Numbered from the stretch's first letter, positions 25,737-35,017 are shown. The stretch: DNA of 48,736 nucleotides from Thiohalomonas denitrificans (GCF_016841685.1 NZ_JAENYR010000021.1:1-48736), one strand, 5' to 3'. The notes: generated from the sequence alone by a model not told the origin. Program-made: numbers and translations.

Positions 25737-26885
25737 CTAACGCTCCCGAACCCAGGCCCAGGCGATCAGGGTTGCCAGGAGGCTGAGGCTGGCTGCGACA
25801 TAGTAGGTCGCTTCGGGGCTGATGCCCTCCCACGCCCAGCCGCTGTAAAGAGCGCCGATTGCACCCCCTGCACCGAAACTGAGACTGCTGTAGAGCGCCT
25901 GCCCGCGTCCCTGGTGGCGACCGGTAAAGAACTGGTGAAAGAGGGCAATGGCGACGGCATGAAAGATGGCGAAGCTGGCCGCATGAAGGATCTGGGCGAA
26001 CAGCATAATGGGCAAATTCTGAGGAATGAACCCGATGAGCACCCACCGGAGCGTGGTCAGCATCAGTGCGGCGATCAGCAGGGCTCGCAAACCGAAGCGG
26101 GGCGCGAGCCGGTGCATCAGCAGAAAGATCCCCACCTCAGCAGCCACCCCCAAGGCCCAGAGTTGCCCAATCAGGCCGCGACCGTAGCCGTGCTCCTCCA
26201 TGTAGATGGTAAAAAAGGTGTAATAGGGACCGTGGCTCGCCTGCATCAGGAAGCAGACCACAAGCAGCGCGATCACCTCCGGCCGACGCAAGACCTTCAG
26301 AATAGAACCTTCGCCACCATCCCCGGGGGCCGCTCCCCTTTCGGGGACACTGAGGGTCGACAGCCAGATACCGGCGAATAGCAGCAGCAGCACCGGGGGC
26401 AGAATATCCGGCTCCCAGATTTCCATGGCCGCCCCGAGGCCAGCGACCGTCGCGATGAAACCGACAGAGCCCCAGAGCCGGATGATGCTATAGCGATGGG
26501 TATCCCGCCCCAGATGACTGAGGGTGGTCGCCTCAAACTGCGGCAGGGCGGCGTTCCAGAAGAAGCTGAACAGCAACATTACCGCCGCGAGGCCCCAGAA
26601 GCCCCGAGCCAGGAATACGCCGAAAAAAGTCACCAGGGCCAACAGTGACCCGAGCCGGACGACGGCCATCGGTCGGCCCGTATGATCGGCAATCCAGCCC
26701 CACACGTTGGGCGAGATGATCTTGGTGGCCATCAGCACGGCCATCAGCTGACCGATCTCCACCGAGCCGTATCCCAGGTGCTTCAGGTAGAGCGCCCAGT
26801 ACGGCACCAGCACGCCGAGAGTGGCAAAATAGAAGAAGTAAAAACCGGACAAACGCCAGTAGGGAACGGGTAGGACAGGGCTCAT
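25737..26885 (-). CDS. MFS transporter (LacY/HcaT-like)
   Basis: This major-facilitator-superfamily transporter of 382 residues has about 12 hydrophobic segments, starting with LSGFYFFYFATLGVLVPYWA. The loop after helix 2 has the MFS-like ADHTGRP motif. It resembles the MFS_1-like group that includes the phenylpropionate and nucleoside/H+ symporters. The start is set at ATG 26885 (MSPVLPVPYWR), 28 bp after aroC; an ATG at 26969 would overlap aroC and adds no family-like residues. The aroC-MFS order is known in other gammaproteobacteria. The substrate is unknown. Confidence 0.88.
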   Translation of the reverse strand: MSPVLPVPYWRLSGFYFFYFATLGVLVPYWALYLKHLGYGSVEIGQLMAVLMATKIISPNVWGWIADHTGRPMAVVRLGSLLALVTFFGVFLARGFWGLAAVMLLFSFFWNAALPQFEATTLSHLGRDTHRYSIIRLWGSVGFIATVAGLGAAMEIWEPDILPPVLLLLFAGIWLSTLSVPERGAAPGDGGEGSILKVLRRPEVIALLVVCFLMQASHGPYYTFFTIYMEEHGYGRGLIGQLWALGVAAEVGIFLLMHRLAPRFGLRALLIAALMLTTLRWVLIGFIPQNLPIMLFAQILHAASFAIFHAVAIALFHQFFTGRHQGRGQALYSSLSFGAGGAIGALYSGWAWEGISPEATYYVAASLSLLATLIAWAWVRER

Positions 26886-26913
26886 GCCAAACCGCGGCCG
26901 GCGCGGGCCGGCC

Positions 26914-28017
26914 CTAAGGGAGCTCTGAAGCGGCAGGAACCACCGGCGTACCCGACCGAACATCGGCATTCTGGGCGCGATGTCGAAGCAGGTGATCCAT
27001 CAGCACGATAGCGGTCATCGCCTCAGCGATAGGGACGGCCCGGATACCTACGCAGGGATCGTGACGCCCCTTGGTGACCACCTCCACCGGCTTGCCGGCG
27101 CGGTCGATGCTGGCGCCGGGAACACGGATACTGGAGGTGGGTTTGAGGGCGATGGAAGCCACGATGTCCTGCCCGGTGGAGATACCGCCCAACACGCCTC
27201 CGGCATGATTACCGACGAAGCCGTCCGGTGTGATGGCGTCCCGGTGCTCGCTGCCCTTTTGCTCGACACTGGCGAAACCGGCACCGATCTCGACCCCCTT
27301 TACGGCATTGATGCTCATCAGGGCATGGGCGAGGTCTGCGTCCAGACGGTCGAAGACAGGCTCACCCAGGCCCACCGGAGTACCCTCGGCCACGACATTG
27401 ACCCGGGCCCCGACCGAATCCCCCGCCTTGCGAAGGGTATCCATATAGACCTCGATCTCGTCTACCCGCTCGGAGTCCGGGAAGAAAAAGGGGTTTTTCT
27501 CCACTTCGTCCCAGTCGTGCCGCTCGGCCCCGATAGGCCCGAGCTGGGCCAGGTAACCACGGATCTGTACACCCTTGGTAGCCAGATACTTCCTGGCGAT
27601 GGCACCGGCCGCGACCCGCATGGCGGTCTCGCGGGCCGACGAACGGCCACCGCCCCGATAATCGCGAACGCCGTATTTCTGCTGATAAGTGTAATCGGCA
27701 TGGCCCGGACGGAATGTATCTGCGATATCCGAATAGTCCCTGGAGCGCTGATCCTGGTTGTCGATCAGCAAGCCGATGGGGGTCCCGGTCGTGATGCCTT
27801 CGAACACACCAGAGAGGATCCGCACCTGATCGGGCTCGCGACGCTGGGTGGTATGCCGCGTCTTTCCCGGACGGCGCCGGTCCAGATCGTATTGAAGGTC
27901 TGCCTCGCTGAGTTCCAGCCCCGGAGGACAGCCGTCCACCACGCAGCCAATGGCAGGCCCATGGGACTCTCCAAAGCTCGTGACGGTAAACAGTTTGCCG
28001 ATGCTATTTCCTGACAT
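26914..28017 (-). CDS. aroC: Chorismate synthase
   Basis: AroC converts 5-enolpyruvylshikimate-3-phosphate to chorismate using reduced FMN, the last common step of aromatic amino acid synthesis. The 367 residues match the bacterial enzyme. Signatures present are the N-terminal [40 protein letters not shown], and the late [20 protein letters not shown]. The start codon is ATG 28017. The MFS gene follows 28 bp downstream on the same strand, so the two are probably co-transcribed. Confidence 0.97.
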   Translation of the reverse strand: MSGNSIGKLFTVTSFGESHGPAIGCVVDGCPPGLELSEADLQYDLDRRRPGKTRHTTQRREPDQVRILSGVFEGITTGTPIGLLIDNQDQRSRDYSDIADTFRPGHADYTYQQKYGVRDYRGGGRSSARETAMRVAAGAIARKYLATKGVQIRGYLAQLGPIGAERHDWDEVEKNPFFFPDSERVDEIEVYMDTLRKAGDSVGARVNVVAEGTPVGLGEPVFDRLDADLAHALMSINAVKGVEIGAGFASVEQKGSEHRDAITPDGFVGNHAGGVLGGISTGQDIVASIALKPTSSIRVPGASIDRAGKPVEVVTKGRHDPCVGIRAVPIAEAMTAIVLMDHLLRHRAQNADVRSGTPVVPAASELP

Positions 28018-28100
28018 GGCCGCTATTGTAGCGGTTTAATCGGGTGGCGTCCTCTGCCCATCCTTCCACAGCAGGCTAAACGGACACTCCCATTTTTGAT

Positions 28101-28186
28101 GCCGGCGAGCGAACCAAGTCCTTGATAGCAGGTACGCTGTCAATACGACCTACAGGGATGTAGGAAGTGATTATGCAGGAGCAATG
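28101..28186. repeat. Family B hairpin repeat, copy B3 (partial)
   Basis: It starts GCCGGCGAGC, continues AAGTCCTTGATAGCAGGTAC, and ends at ATGCAGGAGCAATG. It matches the first part of B1 and is truncated where the family D fragment begins. It lies in the divergent gap 28018-28342 between aroC and the pyruvyltransferase gene. Confidence 0.85.
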
Positions 28187-28245
28187 CCTACCCCCCCGCT
28201 TGCGCGGGGGTGGCAGGGAATGACGGAAGGGGTGAGTAGTTACGT
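28186..28245. repeat. Family D repeat fragment D2
   Basis: CCCCCCGCTTGCGCGGGGGTGG and GGGAATGACGG...GGTGAGTAGTTACG are the reverse complement of the left part of D1 (24851-24890). It is joined directly to B3, indicating insertion of one repeat into another or recombination between them. Confidence 0.8.
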
Positions 28246-28342
28246 CTCGCCACATCTTCTGTACTTCCGCCCCCGCGTTGCCCTGACTTCCGGGGCACCA
28301 CGTTCTGAACAGCTATCTTTGCGGTGAGCGCAGGGAGGCGAC

Positions 28343-29473
28343 ATGGCCAGGAATCAGTACAGGTACCGGATAGGGATCACCGGTTCCTATGGTGGGCTTA
28401 ATCTTGGAGACGAAGCCATCCTGCAAAGCATGGTCGCCCAACTGCGTGAATCCGTACGGGCCGAGATTACCGTCTTTTCCCGCGACGCGGAGGACACCCG
28501 CCGCCGCCACGCTGTGGATAATGCTGTTTCTACACGACGACTTCCCCGGGATGAGTTACGCAAGCTGGTGGAGGGCCTGGATCTGCTGGTGGTCGGCGGC
28601 GGCGGGCTCCTGTTCGATGCCGAAGCTCGGACCTTTTTACGTGAAGCGGCCTTGGCAGAGGAATTGAGCGTACCGGTCATGGTCTACGCCATAGGAGCGG
28701 GACCACTCCGGGATGTAGCGGTCCAAGCGGCCGTACGCGAGGTCCTCGATCGCGCGGAAGTCATTACCGTTCGGGAGGGTGCGGCACGCCAAGTGTTGGA
28801 GGAGATCGGCGTCCGTCATGAAATCCTGGTCACGGCGGACCCGGCGATGTTATTGAAGCCCGAGCCGCTGCCCAGGCAGACCCTGGTGACCGAAACCCTC
28901 GATCGGGACGGTCCCGTGGTGGGTATGTCGGTACGCGAGCCGGGGGCCGCTGCCCCCGACGTCAACCAGGATGTTTATCACCAGCTACTCGCCAACGCGG
29001 CCGACTATATCGTGGATCGTTTCGGTGCCCGGGTGGTGTTCATTCCCATGGAACGCGGCGTACTCGACATGCAACACAGCCATGCCGTGATATCGAAAAT
29101 GCTGTGCCCTCAAAAAGCCGCCGTACTCAAAGGGGAGTACACCTCCGGCCAATTGATGACCCTGATCGGCCGCTTCGATTTCGTCGTCGGCATGCGGCTT
29201 CATTTCCTTATTCTGGCGGCCCTCAACCGGGTGCCTTTCGTCGCCCTGCCCTACGCCTCCAAGGTGGGTGGTTTTCTGGAGCAGATAGGGGCGGAAATGC
29301 CTCCTATCGATAAGGTCAATGCCGGTCGCTTGCTCGCGCACATCGATCGCTCATGGGACCGGCGCCGCTCTCTGGCCAACCGCATCGACCGTACCGTTCC
29401 GACGCTGCAGGATCGCGCCCGCGAGTCTCACCGGATCCTGATGGAACTCCTGCGGCGTCATCACCCCGGATAG
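28343..29473 (+). CDS. Polysaccharide pyruvyl transferase family protein (CsaB-like)
   Basis: This 376-residue protein of the pyruvyl-transferase superfamily typically moves a pyruvyl group from phosphoenolpyruvate to a cell-surface sugar. The N-terminus has GSYGGLNLGDEAILQSM, the usual first motif. LLVVGGGGLLFD follows at about residue 85, and the C-terminal half carries VVGMRLHFLILAALN. ATG 28343 has a GGGAGG ribosome-binding site. The next gene, an FAD oxidoreductase, starts 10 bp downstream, so the two form an operon. No sugar-polymer genes are nearby, so the acceptor is unknown. A sulfur or one-carbon role cannot be excluded. Confidence 0.87.
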   Translation: MARNQYRYRIGITGSYGGLNLGDEAILQSMVAQLRESVRAEITVFSRDAEDTRRRHAVDNAVSTRRLPRDELRKLVEGLDLLVVGGGGLLFDAEARTFLREAALAEELSVPVMVYAIGAGPLRDVAVQAAVREVLDRAEVITVREGAARQVLEEIGVRHEILVTADPAMLLKPEPLPRQTLVTETLDRDGPVVGMSVREPGAAAPDVNQDVYHQLLANAADYIVDRFGARVVFIPMERGVLDMQHSHAVISKMLCPQKAAVLKGEYTSGQLMTLIGRFDFVVGMRLHFLILAALNRVPFVALPYASKVGGFLEQIGAEMPPIDKVNAGRLLAHIDRSWDRRRSLANRIDRTVPTLQDRARESHRILMELLRRHHPG

Positions 29474-29483
29474 GAGAGCTGCC

Positions 29484-30923
29484 ATGCCGGTACTACCCCG
29501 TCCCGAAGCAATGCACTCTGTACCCCTTCCGCCTCGCACCGCCCGAGTGGCAGGCAGCTGTGACGTACTGGTGGTCGGAGGCGGGCCGGCGGGAATCGGG
29601 GCGGCCCTGGGTGCGGCCGCCACCGGCGCCCACACCATTCTGGTCGAGCGCTACGGTTTTTTGGGGGGCAATGCGACGGCCGCACTGGTCATGCCCTTCA
29701 TGTCCTATTTCACCGAGCTCCACCGCCCCGAGCGATTGGGAAGCCATACGCTCCTGCCGACCGACCACGGTCCCGGCGAGCCCGTGCTGGCGGGTGTCCT
29801 CAGGCAATTCGTCAAGCGGCTCCTGGCATGTGGCGGAGCCGTTCTGCCTTCACAGGAGACCGGCTATACGGTGCCGTTCGATCCGGAGGTCCTGAAGCAG
29901 GTTGCCCTGGAGATGCTCGACGAGGCGGGGGTGCAGTTTCTGTTTCACGCCTTTGCCTCGGGCGTACTCGGGTATGAGCGGCCCGAAGGTGTGATTTTCG
30001 AAACCAAATCAGGACCGGTGGTCATCCGCGCGCGCACTGTCGTCGATTGCACCGGCGACGGTGATATCGCCTTCAATGCCGGTGCACCGTATGAGACGGG
30101 CCGCGATCCTGATGGGCTGGTCCAACCCATGACGCTGATGTTCCGCATGGCAGAATTTGAAAAAATCGCGTTCGAAAACTATGCGCGGCGGCATCCTCAT
30201 GAGTGGCGGGGCGTACACGGGCTTTGGAATCTGGTCCGTCGGGCCACCGAGGAGGGAGAACTGGACCTGCCCCGGGAAGATATCCTCTTCTTTGCCACCC
30301 CCCATCCACGGGAAGTCAGCGTCAACAGCACCCGCGTTACACGGGCAGTCCCGCTGTTTGGAACCGATGTCTGGGATTTGAGCTACGCGGAATGGGCAGC
30401 GCGACATCAGATGCGGCAGATTGCCGCTTTCTTCCGACGTTACGTCCCCGGCTTCGAGCATTCTTATCCCGTGCAAAGCGGTACGCAGGTGGGAGTACGT
30501 GAATCGCGACGCATCCTGGGAGACTACCGGCTTACCGGAGGTGACGTCCTTTCCGCACGGAAGTTCGATGATGTGGTGGCACGCAATGCCTATCCCATCG
30601 ACGTCCACAATCCGCGCGGCAGCGGCACCACCCTAAAGCGGATACCGCCCGGCGAAGCGTATGACATCCCCTTGCGCTGCCTGCTGCCCCGCGACGTGGA
30701 AAACCTCGTGGTGGCCGGCCGCTGTATCTCCGGCAGCCATGAGGCACACTCCTCCTATCGGGTAATGCCGGTCGCAATGTCCCTGGGTCAGGCCGGCGGG
30801 GTCTGCGCGGCACTCGCGGCACTGAGGGGAGTCACGCCGCGGGAGTTGGCGGTCGATGATGTGCAACGGGAATTGCTGCGCCAGGGCGCGGACTTGCGGG
30901 GTATCGTTCCCGAAAAGGCCTGA
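29484..30923 (+). CDS. FAD-dependent oxidoreductase (FAD_oxidored family)
   Basis: This 479-residue flavoprotein has an N-terminal Rossmann motif (CDVLVVGGGPAGIGAALGAA) followed by ERYGFLGGNATAALV. A second FAD-contact segment, TVVDCTGDGDIAFNAGA, lies in the middle. The C-terminal part includes LVVAGRCISGSHEAHSSYRV and PVAMSLGQAGGVCAALA, typical of the PF12831 group. There is no signal peptide. ATG 29484 has a GGAGAG site and lies 10 bp after the pyruvyltransferase gene. The pair suggests a shared pathway, but substrate and product are not evident. It converges on hemN. Confidence 0.88.
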   Translation: MPVLPRPEAMHSVPLPPRTARVAGSCDVLVVGGGPAGIGAALGAAATGAHTILVERYGFLGGNATAALVMPFMSYFTELHRPERLGSHTLLPTDHGPGEPVLAGVLRQFVKRLLACGGAVLPSQETGYTVPFDPEVLKQVALEMLDEAGVQFLFHAFASGVLGYERPEGVIFETKSGPVVIRARTVVDCTGDGDIAFNAGAPYETGRDPDGLVQPMTLMFRMAEFEKIAFENYARRHPHEWRGVHGLWNLVRRATEEGELDLPREDILFFATPHPREVSVNSTRVTRAVPLFGTDVWDLSYAEWAARHQMRQIAAFFRRYVPGFEHSYPVQSGTQVGVRESRRILGDYRLTGGDVLSARKFDDVVARNAYPIDVHNPRGSGTTLKRIPPGEAYDIPLRCLLPRDVENLVVAGRCISGSHEAHSSYRVMPVAMSLGQAGGVCAALAALRGVTPRELAVDDVQRELLRQGADLRGIVPEKA

Positions 30924-30935
30924 TCCAAAGGAGTT

Positions 30936-31003
30936 AGACCACAGAGCACACAGAGATGGTAATAGATCTTTTCTCGGTGTTCTCCGTGTCCTCTGTGGCT
31001 AAA
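30936..31003. repeat. Family H inverted unit between convergent genes
   Basis: ACCACAGAGCACACAGAGAT is mirrored by TCTCCGTGTCCTCTGTGGCT. The hairpin lies between the FAD oxidoreductase and hemN stops and may serve both strands as a terminator. Confidence 0.75.
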
Positions 31004-31009
31004 TATCCG

Positions 31010-32395
31010 TCAAATTACCTTCGAAAAGCTGCGGTTGGCCTTTTCGCGCAGGTAGCGATCGAACACCATGCAGATATTGCGGATGAGCAGTTTCCCGGCG
31101 GGTTTCACCTCGATGCGGTCGGGGTGCTGCTCCAGCAGACCATCTTTCTCCATCTCAGCGAGCTCATCCAGTTCGGCGGCGAAGTACTCATCGAAGGTGA
31201 TGCCGAAACTCTTTTCCACTTCCGCCTTGTGCAGCACGAAATGGCAGATGAGATTGGTGATGACGGAGCGGCGCAGCTTGTCATCTTCATTCAGTTCGTA
31301 GCCGCGAAACACCGCCAGTCGCCCGGCGTCGATGCGCTCGTAGTACTCCTCCATCCCCTTCAGGTTCTGGGAGTAGGTATCCCCCACCTGGCTGATCGAG
31401 GTGCTGCCAAGTCCCACCAGGTCACAATCGGCGTGGGTCGAGTAGCCCTGGAAGTTGCGGTAGAGCGTACGTTCGCGCTGGGCCACCGCCAGCTCGTCAT
31501 CCGGTTTGGCAAAGTGGTCCATGCCGATGTAGAGATAGCCGTTGCGGGTCAGCTTGTCGATGGTCAACTGGAGAATATCCAGCTTCTCCTGCGGAGAGGG
31601 CAGGTCCCCGGCTTCGATGCGCCGCTGCGGCTTGAACAGTTCCGGCAGGTGCGCGTAGTTGAATACCGCCAGGCGGTCGGGGGAGATCTCGAGGATCCTG
31701 TCGAGGGTGCGACCGAAGCTCTCGACACTCTGAAAGGGCAGCCCGTAGATCAGGTCGATGCTCATCGACTTGAAGCCTTCCCGCCGCGCGGCCTCGAGCA
31801 CCGACAGGGTCTGCTCTTCCGTCTGAATCCGGTTGACCGCCTTTTGTACCTGCAGGTCGAAGTCCTGGACCCCGAGGCTCATGCGGTTGAAGCCGATCTT
31901 CCGCAGCAAGGCTACGGTATCGGTCTGCACCTCCCGCGGGTCGATTTCGATGGAATACTCGCCGCTGTCATCGTCATGCAGATTGAAACATTCGCGGGTC
32001 TTGTCCATCAACGCCGTCATTTCTTCATGGCTGATGAAGGTGGGCGTGCCGCCGCCCCAGTGCAGCTGATTGACCGGCCGGGAGCCGTCCAGCAATTCGG
32101 CCTGCATCTCGATTTCGCGGTGCAGCCGCTCCAGATAGGGCGCGGCCCGTTTTCGATTCTTGGTAACCACCTTGTTGCAGCCGCAGTAGAAACAGACCGT
32201 GTCACAGAAGGGGATATGAAAGTACAGGGAGAGCGGACGACCGCTTTCGCTGCTCTTTTGCGCCCATTTGCGGTATTCGGCTTCACCGAAACCATCATGG
32301 AACTGAACCGCCGTCGGATAGGAGGTGTAGCGCGGCCCCGATTTGTCGTAACGCTTGATCAAATCGATGTCGAATTCGATGCTCTGGTTGGTCAT
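31010..32395 (-). CDS. hemN: Oxygen-independent coproporphyrinogen III oxidase
   Basis: HemN is a radical-SAM enzyme that decarboxylates coproporphyrinogen III to protoporphyrinogen IX without oxygen. The 461 residues match full-length HemN, not the shorter HemW. The iron-sulfur motif is in HIPFCDTVCFYCGCNK, preceded by RYTSYPTAVQFHDGF. HWGGGTPTF and the C-terminal HemN domain are present. ATG 32395 follows a strong GGAGGTCCG site; a longer frame to 32425 enters repeat sequence. Upstream there is only a truncated M repeat and an A element, so the promoter must lie inside or beyond them. Confidence 0.97.
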   Translation of the reverse strand: MTNQSIEFDIDLIKRYDKSGPRYTSYPTAVQFHDGFGEAEYRKWAQKSSESGRPLSLYFHIPFCDTVCFYCGCNKVVTKNRKRAAPYLERLHREIEMQAELLDGSRPVNQLHWGGGTPTFISHEEMTALMDKTRECFNLHDDDSGEYSIEIDPREVQTDTVALLRKIGFNRMSLGVQDFDLQVQKAVNRIQTEEQTLSVLEAARREGFKSMSIDLIYGLPFQSVESFGRTLDRILEISPDRLAVFNYAHLPELFKPQRRIEAGDLPSPQEKLDILQLTIDKLTRNGYLYIGMDHFAKPDDELAVAQRERTLYRNFQGYSTHADCDLVGLGSTSISQVGDTYSQNLKGMEEYYERIDAGRLAVFRGYELNEDDKLRRSVITNLICHFVLHKAEVEKSFGITFDEYFAAELDELAEMEKDGLLEQHPDRIEVKPAGKLLIRNICMVFDRYLREKANRSFSKVI

Positions 32396-32408
32396 CGGAC
32401 CTCCTTCT

Positions 32409-32430
32409 CTAGTGTGCTGTTGCACACTTG
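32409..32430. repeat. Truncated family M end (M3)
   Basis: TAGTGTGCTGTTGCACACTT matches the terminal repeat of M1 and M2 with a few changes. It lies just behind the hemN ribosome-binding site and is followed 5 bp later by element A2. Confidence 0.6.
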
Positions 32431-32435
32431 TGGGC

Positions 32436-32601
32436 TAGCAGCCTGTCGGGCTTAACGCTGATCTACTGCGGAAAAGCCGGATTTGGCCATATTTTCCGAT
32501 CTTTTTCGTTAAATAGGCCCACTATTCGCCTCAAAAGATCGAAAAATCTGTCTCAAACCGGCTTTTCCTCGCTACGATCGGTTAAGTCCGACAGGCTGCT
32601 A
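32436..32601. repeat. Family A element, copy A2
   Basis: A 166-bp unit with inverted ends TAGCAGCCTGTCGGRCTTAA. The inner part (GGAAAAGCCGGATTTGGCCA; GAAAGATCGAAAAATCTG-like) matches A1. Its right-hand TAG is the stop codon of the gene at 32599-32922. Confidence 0.9.
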
Positions 32602-32922
32602 GGCTTCGTCGACTGCGAGACCGTTGCGATGGGTGTGGTTGATCACCGCCAGCAGGTGAGAGAACGGCAACTGCGCCTTGTATTTGTTGGCGATCTCCAT
32701 GAAGGGCAGATCCCGATTCTCGAAGTGGTAACTGCCGTCCGCCATGGAGGCGCGCAATTCCTTCAATCCCTGCTCCAGCGGCTCTAGATAGCCGAGCTGA
32801 CCGCCGGCCTCCTCCATATCGAACTCGTAACAGGCGCGCAACTCGTCGATCTCGATAAGCGCCTGTTCAACAAGCCGGACGTACTCCTCGGCAGTCTTGG
32901 GCTTAACGCTGTACATGGACAT
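32599..32922 (-). CDS. Conserved small hypothetical protein upstream of hemN
   Basis: This 107-residue protein of unknown function begins MSMYSVKPKTAEEYVRLVEQ. It is acidic and mostly helical (ALIEIDELRACYEFDMEEAG; LEPLEQGLKELRASM) and ends NHTHRNGLAVDEA. There is no signal peptide or membrane segment. ATG 32922 is preferred, with AGAGAG upstream; the frame is open to 32991 but that part looks non-coding. The stop TAG is formed by the end of repeat A2, so the original C-terminus may have differed slightly. I recall similar unannotated proteins in Chromatiales, but cannot name the family. Confidence 0.7.
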   Translation of the reverse strand: MSMYSVKPKTAEEYVRLVEQALIEIDELRACYEFDMEEAGGQLGYLEPLEQGLKELRASMADGSYHFENRDLPFMEIANKYKAQLPFSHLLAVINHTHRNGLAVDEA

Positions 32923-33007
32923 TCTCTCTATTACTTGGACGGTCTGTCGCCGAAATGGTTGCGAGCCGGCATTATAGCCCGGAACACTCACTGCAAAAAC
33001 GCAAAGG

Positions 33008-33131
33008 CGAAAACGGACACAGCCAACTCACCACAGAGACGCAGAGTACGCGGAGAACGGATGGGTTCTCGTGAAAAGCAGGTCCAGGCTAAATCGATTG
33101 TCCTGGAACTCTGCGCCGCCTCTGCGGGTTG
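33008..33131. repeat. Family C/H repeat remnants
   Basis: CTGCAAAAACGCAAAGGCG is followed by CACCACAGAGACGCAGAGTA, and the inverted AACTCTGCGCCGCCTCTGCG lies at the right end. It sits between M2 and the small hypothetical gene. No gene is visible. Confidence 0.65.
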
Positions 33132-33136
33132 CCTGC

Positions 33137-33334
33137 TAGTATACTGTTGCATGCTTGGCGGTGCTTTCAGCGAGTCGCTGGCCGGCCAGCGGCTCGCCCG
33201 AAGGGAGCCCCCCAAAAACGCCATGACGGCGTTGCAGCGCTTGACAAGGGAATAACCATTGCCTGCGCGCTGCGCCTTGTCCTGACGTTTTTGGGGGGCT
33301 CTGAAAGTATCGCCAAGCATGCAACAGTACACTA
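33137..33334. mobile_element. Family M MITE-like element, copy M2
   Basis: A 198-bp near-identical copy of M1 in the same orientation, with ends TAGTATACTGTTGCATGCTT and AAGCATGCAACAGTACACTA. The right-end TAG, read on the minus strand, is the stop codon of prmB. The nested palindromes are conserved, differing from M1 at a few positions. Confidence 0.9.
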
Positions 33335-34273
33335 GAGCCGCCGACGAGTAGCAGCGTGCCGGGCAAACAAGGCCTGATGTTCAGTGACCTGTTCGGCGGA
33401 CAGCAGGAAGACGCCCTCCCCTCCACGCTCAAACTCGAGCCAGACGAACGGCACCTCGGGCAGCAGCTCTTCAAGCGCCGGTGCGCTGTTGCCCACCTCC
33501 ACCACCAGAATGCCCTCCTGCTCCAGGTGGTCGGGCGCCTCACTCAGCATGCGCAGCACCAGGTCGAGGCCATCGTGCCCGGCCTCGAGGGCAAGGGCCG
33601 GCTCGTAATGGTACTCATCCGGTAGCGCGGCCATATCCTCGGCATCCACATAGGGCGGGTTGCTGACGATGATGTCGTAGCGCTCGCCCCTGAATCCGTC
33701 AAACAGGTCCGAGCGTACAGGCCGCATCTGCTCCTCCAGCCCGTGCTTTTCGATATTGATACGGACCACCTCGAGGGCTTCCTCGGAGATGTCACCGGCA
33801 TCCACCGTCGCAGCCGGGAATGCCAGGGCACAGGCCGCAGCGATACAGCCACTGCCGGTGCAGAGATCCAGCACCCGCTCTACGCGCTCCGGATCGATCC
33901 AGGGTTCAAACCGCTCCTGGATCAGTTCCGCTATCGGCGAGCGGGGAATCAGGACCCGCTCATCGACATAGAACGGCAGGCCTGCAAACCACGCCTCGTT
34001 GGTGAGGTAGGGGGCCGGCAAGCGCGTCTGAACACGACGTGCGATCAGCTCTGCCACCGCGCTACGCTCCTCCGCCAGCAGCCGGGCGTCGAACCAGGCC
34101 TCTGGAATCTGCGGCGGCAGGTGGAGCGCAAACAGGGTCAGATAAGCCGCCTCATCAAAGGCATTATCGGTGCCGTGGCCGAAGAAAAGCCCCTCCCGAT
34201 TAAAGAGACTCGCCCCCCAACGGATCAGGTCCCGGGGCGTAAGCAGCGTTTCGACGACTTCATCAATGTTCAT
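33332..34273 (-). CDS. prmB: Ribosomal protein L3 N5-glutamine methyltransferase
   Basis: PrmB methylates a glutamine of ribosomal protein L3 using S-adenosylmethionine. The 313 residues and the NPPY motif ([15 protein letters not shown]) that contacts the target glutamine are typical. The SAM motif [20 protein letters not shown] is intact. The N-terminal helical domain starts [20 protein letters not shown]. The last codons, RRRRL, and the TAG stop run into the end of the M2 element. mogA lies upstream, 57 bp away on the same strand, with a small inverted repeat between. Confidence 0.95.
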   Translation of the reverse strand: MNIDEVVETLLTPRDLIRWGASLFNREGLFFGHGTDNAFDEAAYLTLFALHLPPQIPEAWFDARLLAEERSAVAELIARRVQTRLPAPYLTNEAWFAGLPFYVDERVLIPRSPIAELIQERFEPWIDPERVERVLDLCTGSGCIAAACALAFPAATVDAGDISEEALEVVRINIEKHGLEEQMRPVRSDLFDGFRGERYDIIVSNPPYVDAEDMAALPDEYHYEPALALEAGHDGLDLVLRMLSEAPDHLEQEGILVVEVGNSAPALEELLPEVPFVWLEFERGGEGVFLLSAEQVTEHQALFARHAATRRRL

Positions 34274-34275
34274 GT

Positions 34276-34330
34276 ATGTTCCACTGAGGACATAGAGAAT
34301 ACCGACATCCCACCCCGTGTTCTCAGTGGT
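34276..34330. repeat. Small inverted repeat between mogA and prmB
   Basis: CCACTGAGGACATAGAGAAT is mirrored by GTGTTCTCAGTGG. It looks like a degenerate family H hairpin. Confidence 0.5.
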
Positions 34331-34879
34331 TTAACCGCTCTTTTTGGCGTGTTTGGGGCGAAACGCCTTGATCACCGACTCGTCGGTTTCCAGGTAGGGC
34401 CCCTCGATCAAATCAATGCAGTAGGGAACAGCGGGAAATACGCCATCGAGGCAGTCGGCGATAGCCGAAGGCTTGCCGGGCAGATTGATGATCAGCGAGC
34501 GACCGCGAATACCGGCAATCTGCCGGGAGAGAATGGCGGTGGGCACGATTTTGAGGGAGACCGCCCGCATCTGTTCGCCGAACCCGTCCAGTAGCTTGTC
34601 GCATACCGCCTCGGTGGCTTCAGGGGTGATATCCCGTGGCGCCGGACCGGTACCGCCGGTGGTGACCACCAGCCCGCATCCTTCGTCGTCAGACAGCTCG
34701 CGTAGCGCGGTCTCCACCTGCGCCTGCTCATCCGGAACCAGACGGGCAACGGCTTCCCATGGGCTGGTAAGTGCCCGCTCCAGCCATTCACGAATGGCGG
34801 GACCGCCCAGGTCCTCGTATTCACCCCGACTGGCCCGGTCCGAAACCGTGACGATACCGATGCGCGCCTTCTCGCCCAT
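34331..34879 (-). CDS. mogA: Molybdopterin adenylyltransferase
   Basis: MogA adenylylates molybdopterin before molybdate insertion. The 182-residue protein has the MoCF-binding fold: IGIVTVSDRASRGEYEDLGG at the start, the nucleotide-binding VVTTGGTGPAPRDITPEAT, and SLIINLPGKPSAIADCLDG. ATG 34879 is chosen because a GGGAG site lies at the right distance; GTG 34894 would overlap that site. Its close spacing to prmB suggests a shared transcript. No molybdoenzyme is in the window. Confidence 0.93.
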   Translation of the reverse strand: MGEKARIGIVTVSDRASRGEYEDLGGPAIREWLERALTSPWEAVARLVPDEQAQVETALRELSDDEGCGLVVTTGGTGPAPRDITPEATEAVCDKLLDGFGEQMRAVSLKIVPTAILSRQIAGIRGRSLIINLPGKPSAIADCLDGVFPAVPYCIDLIEGPYLETDESVIKAFRPKHAKKSG

Positions 34880-35017
34880 GAACTGCTCCCGCACAAGGAA
34901 AACCGACCGCCATTATAAAGATCCCGGGGGCAGGATACGAGGGTGGAATGAGAGGTGCCAAGGGCACAAGGAAAACGGCCGAAGCCTTGCTCTCGCGGGA
35001 GAAGGCAAGCAGCTCGC

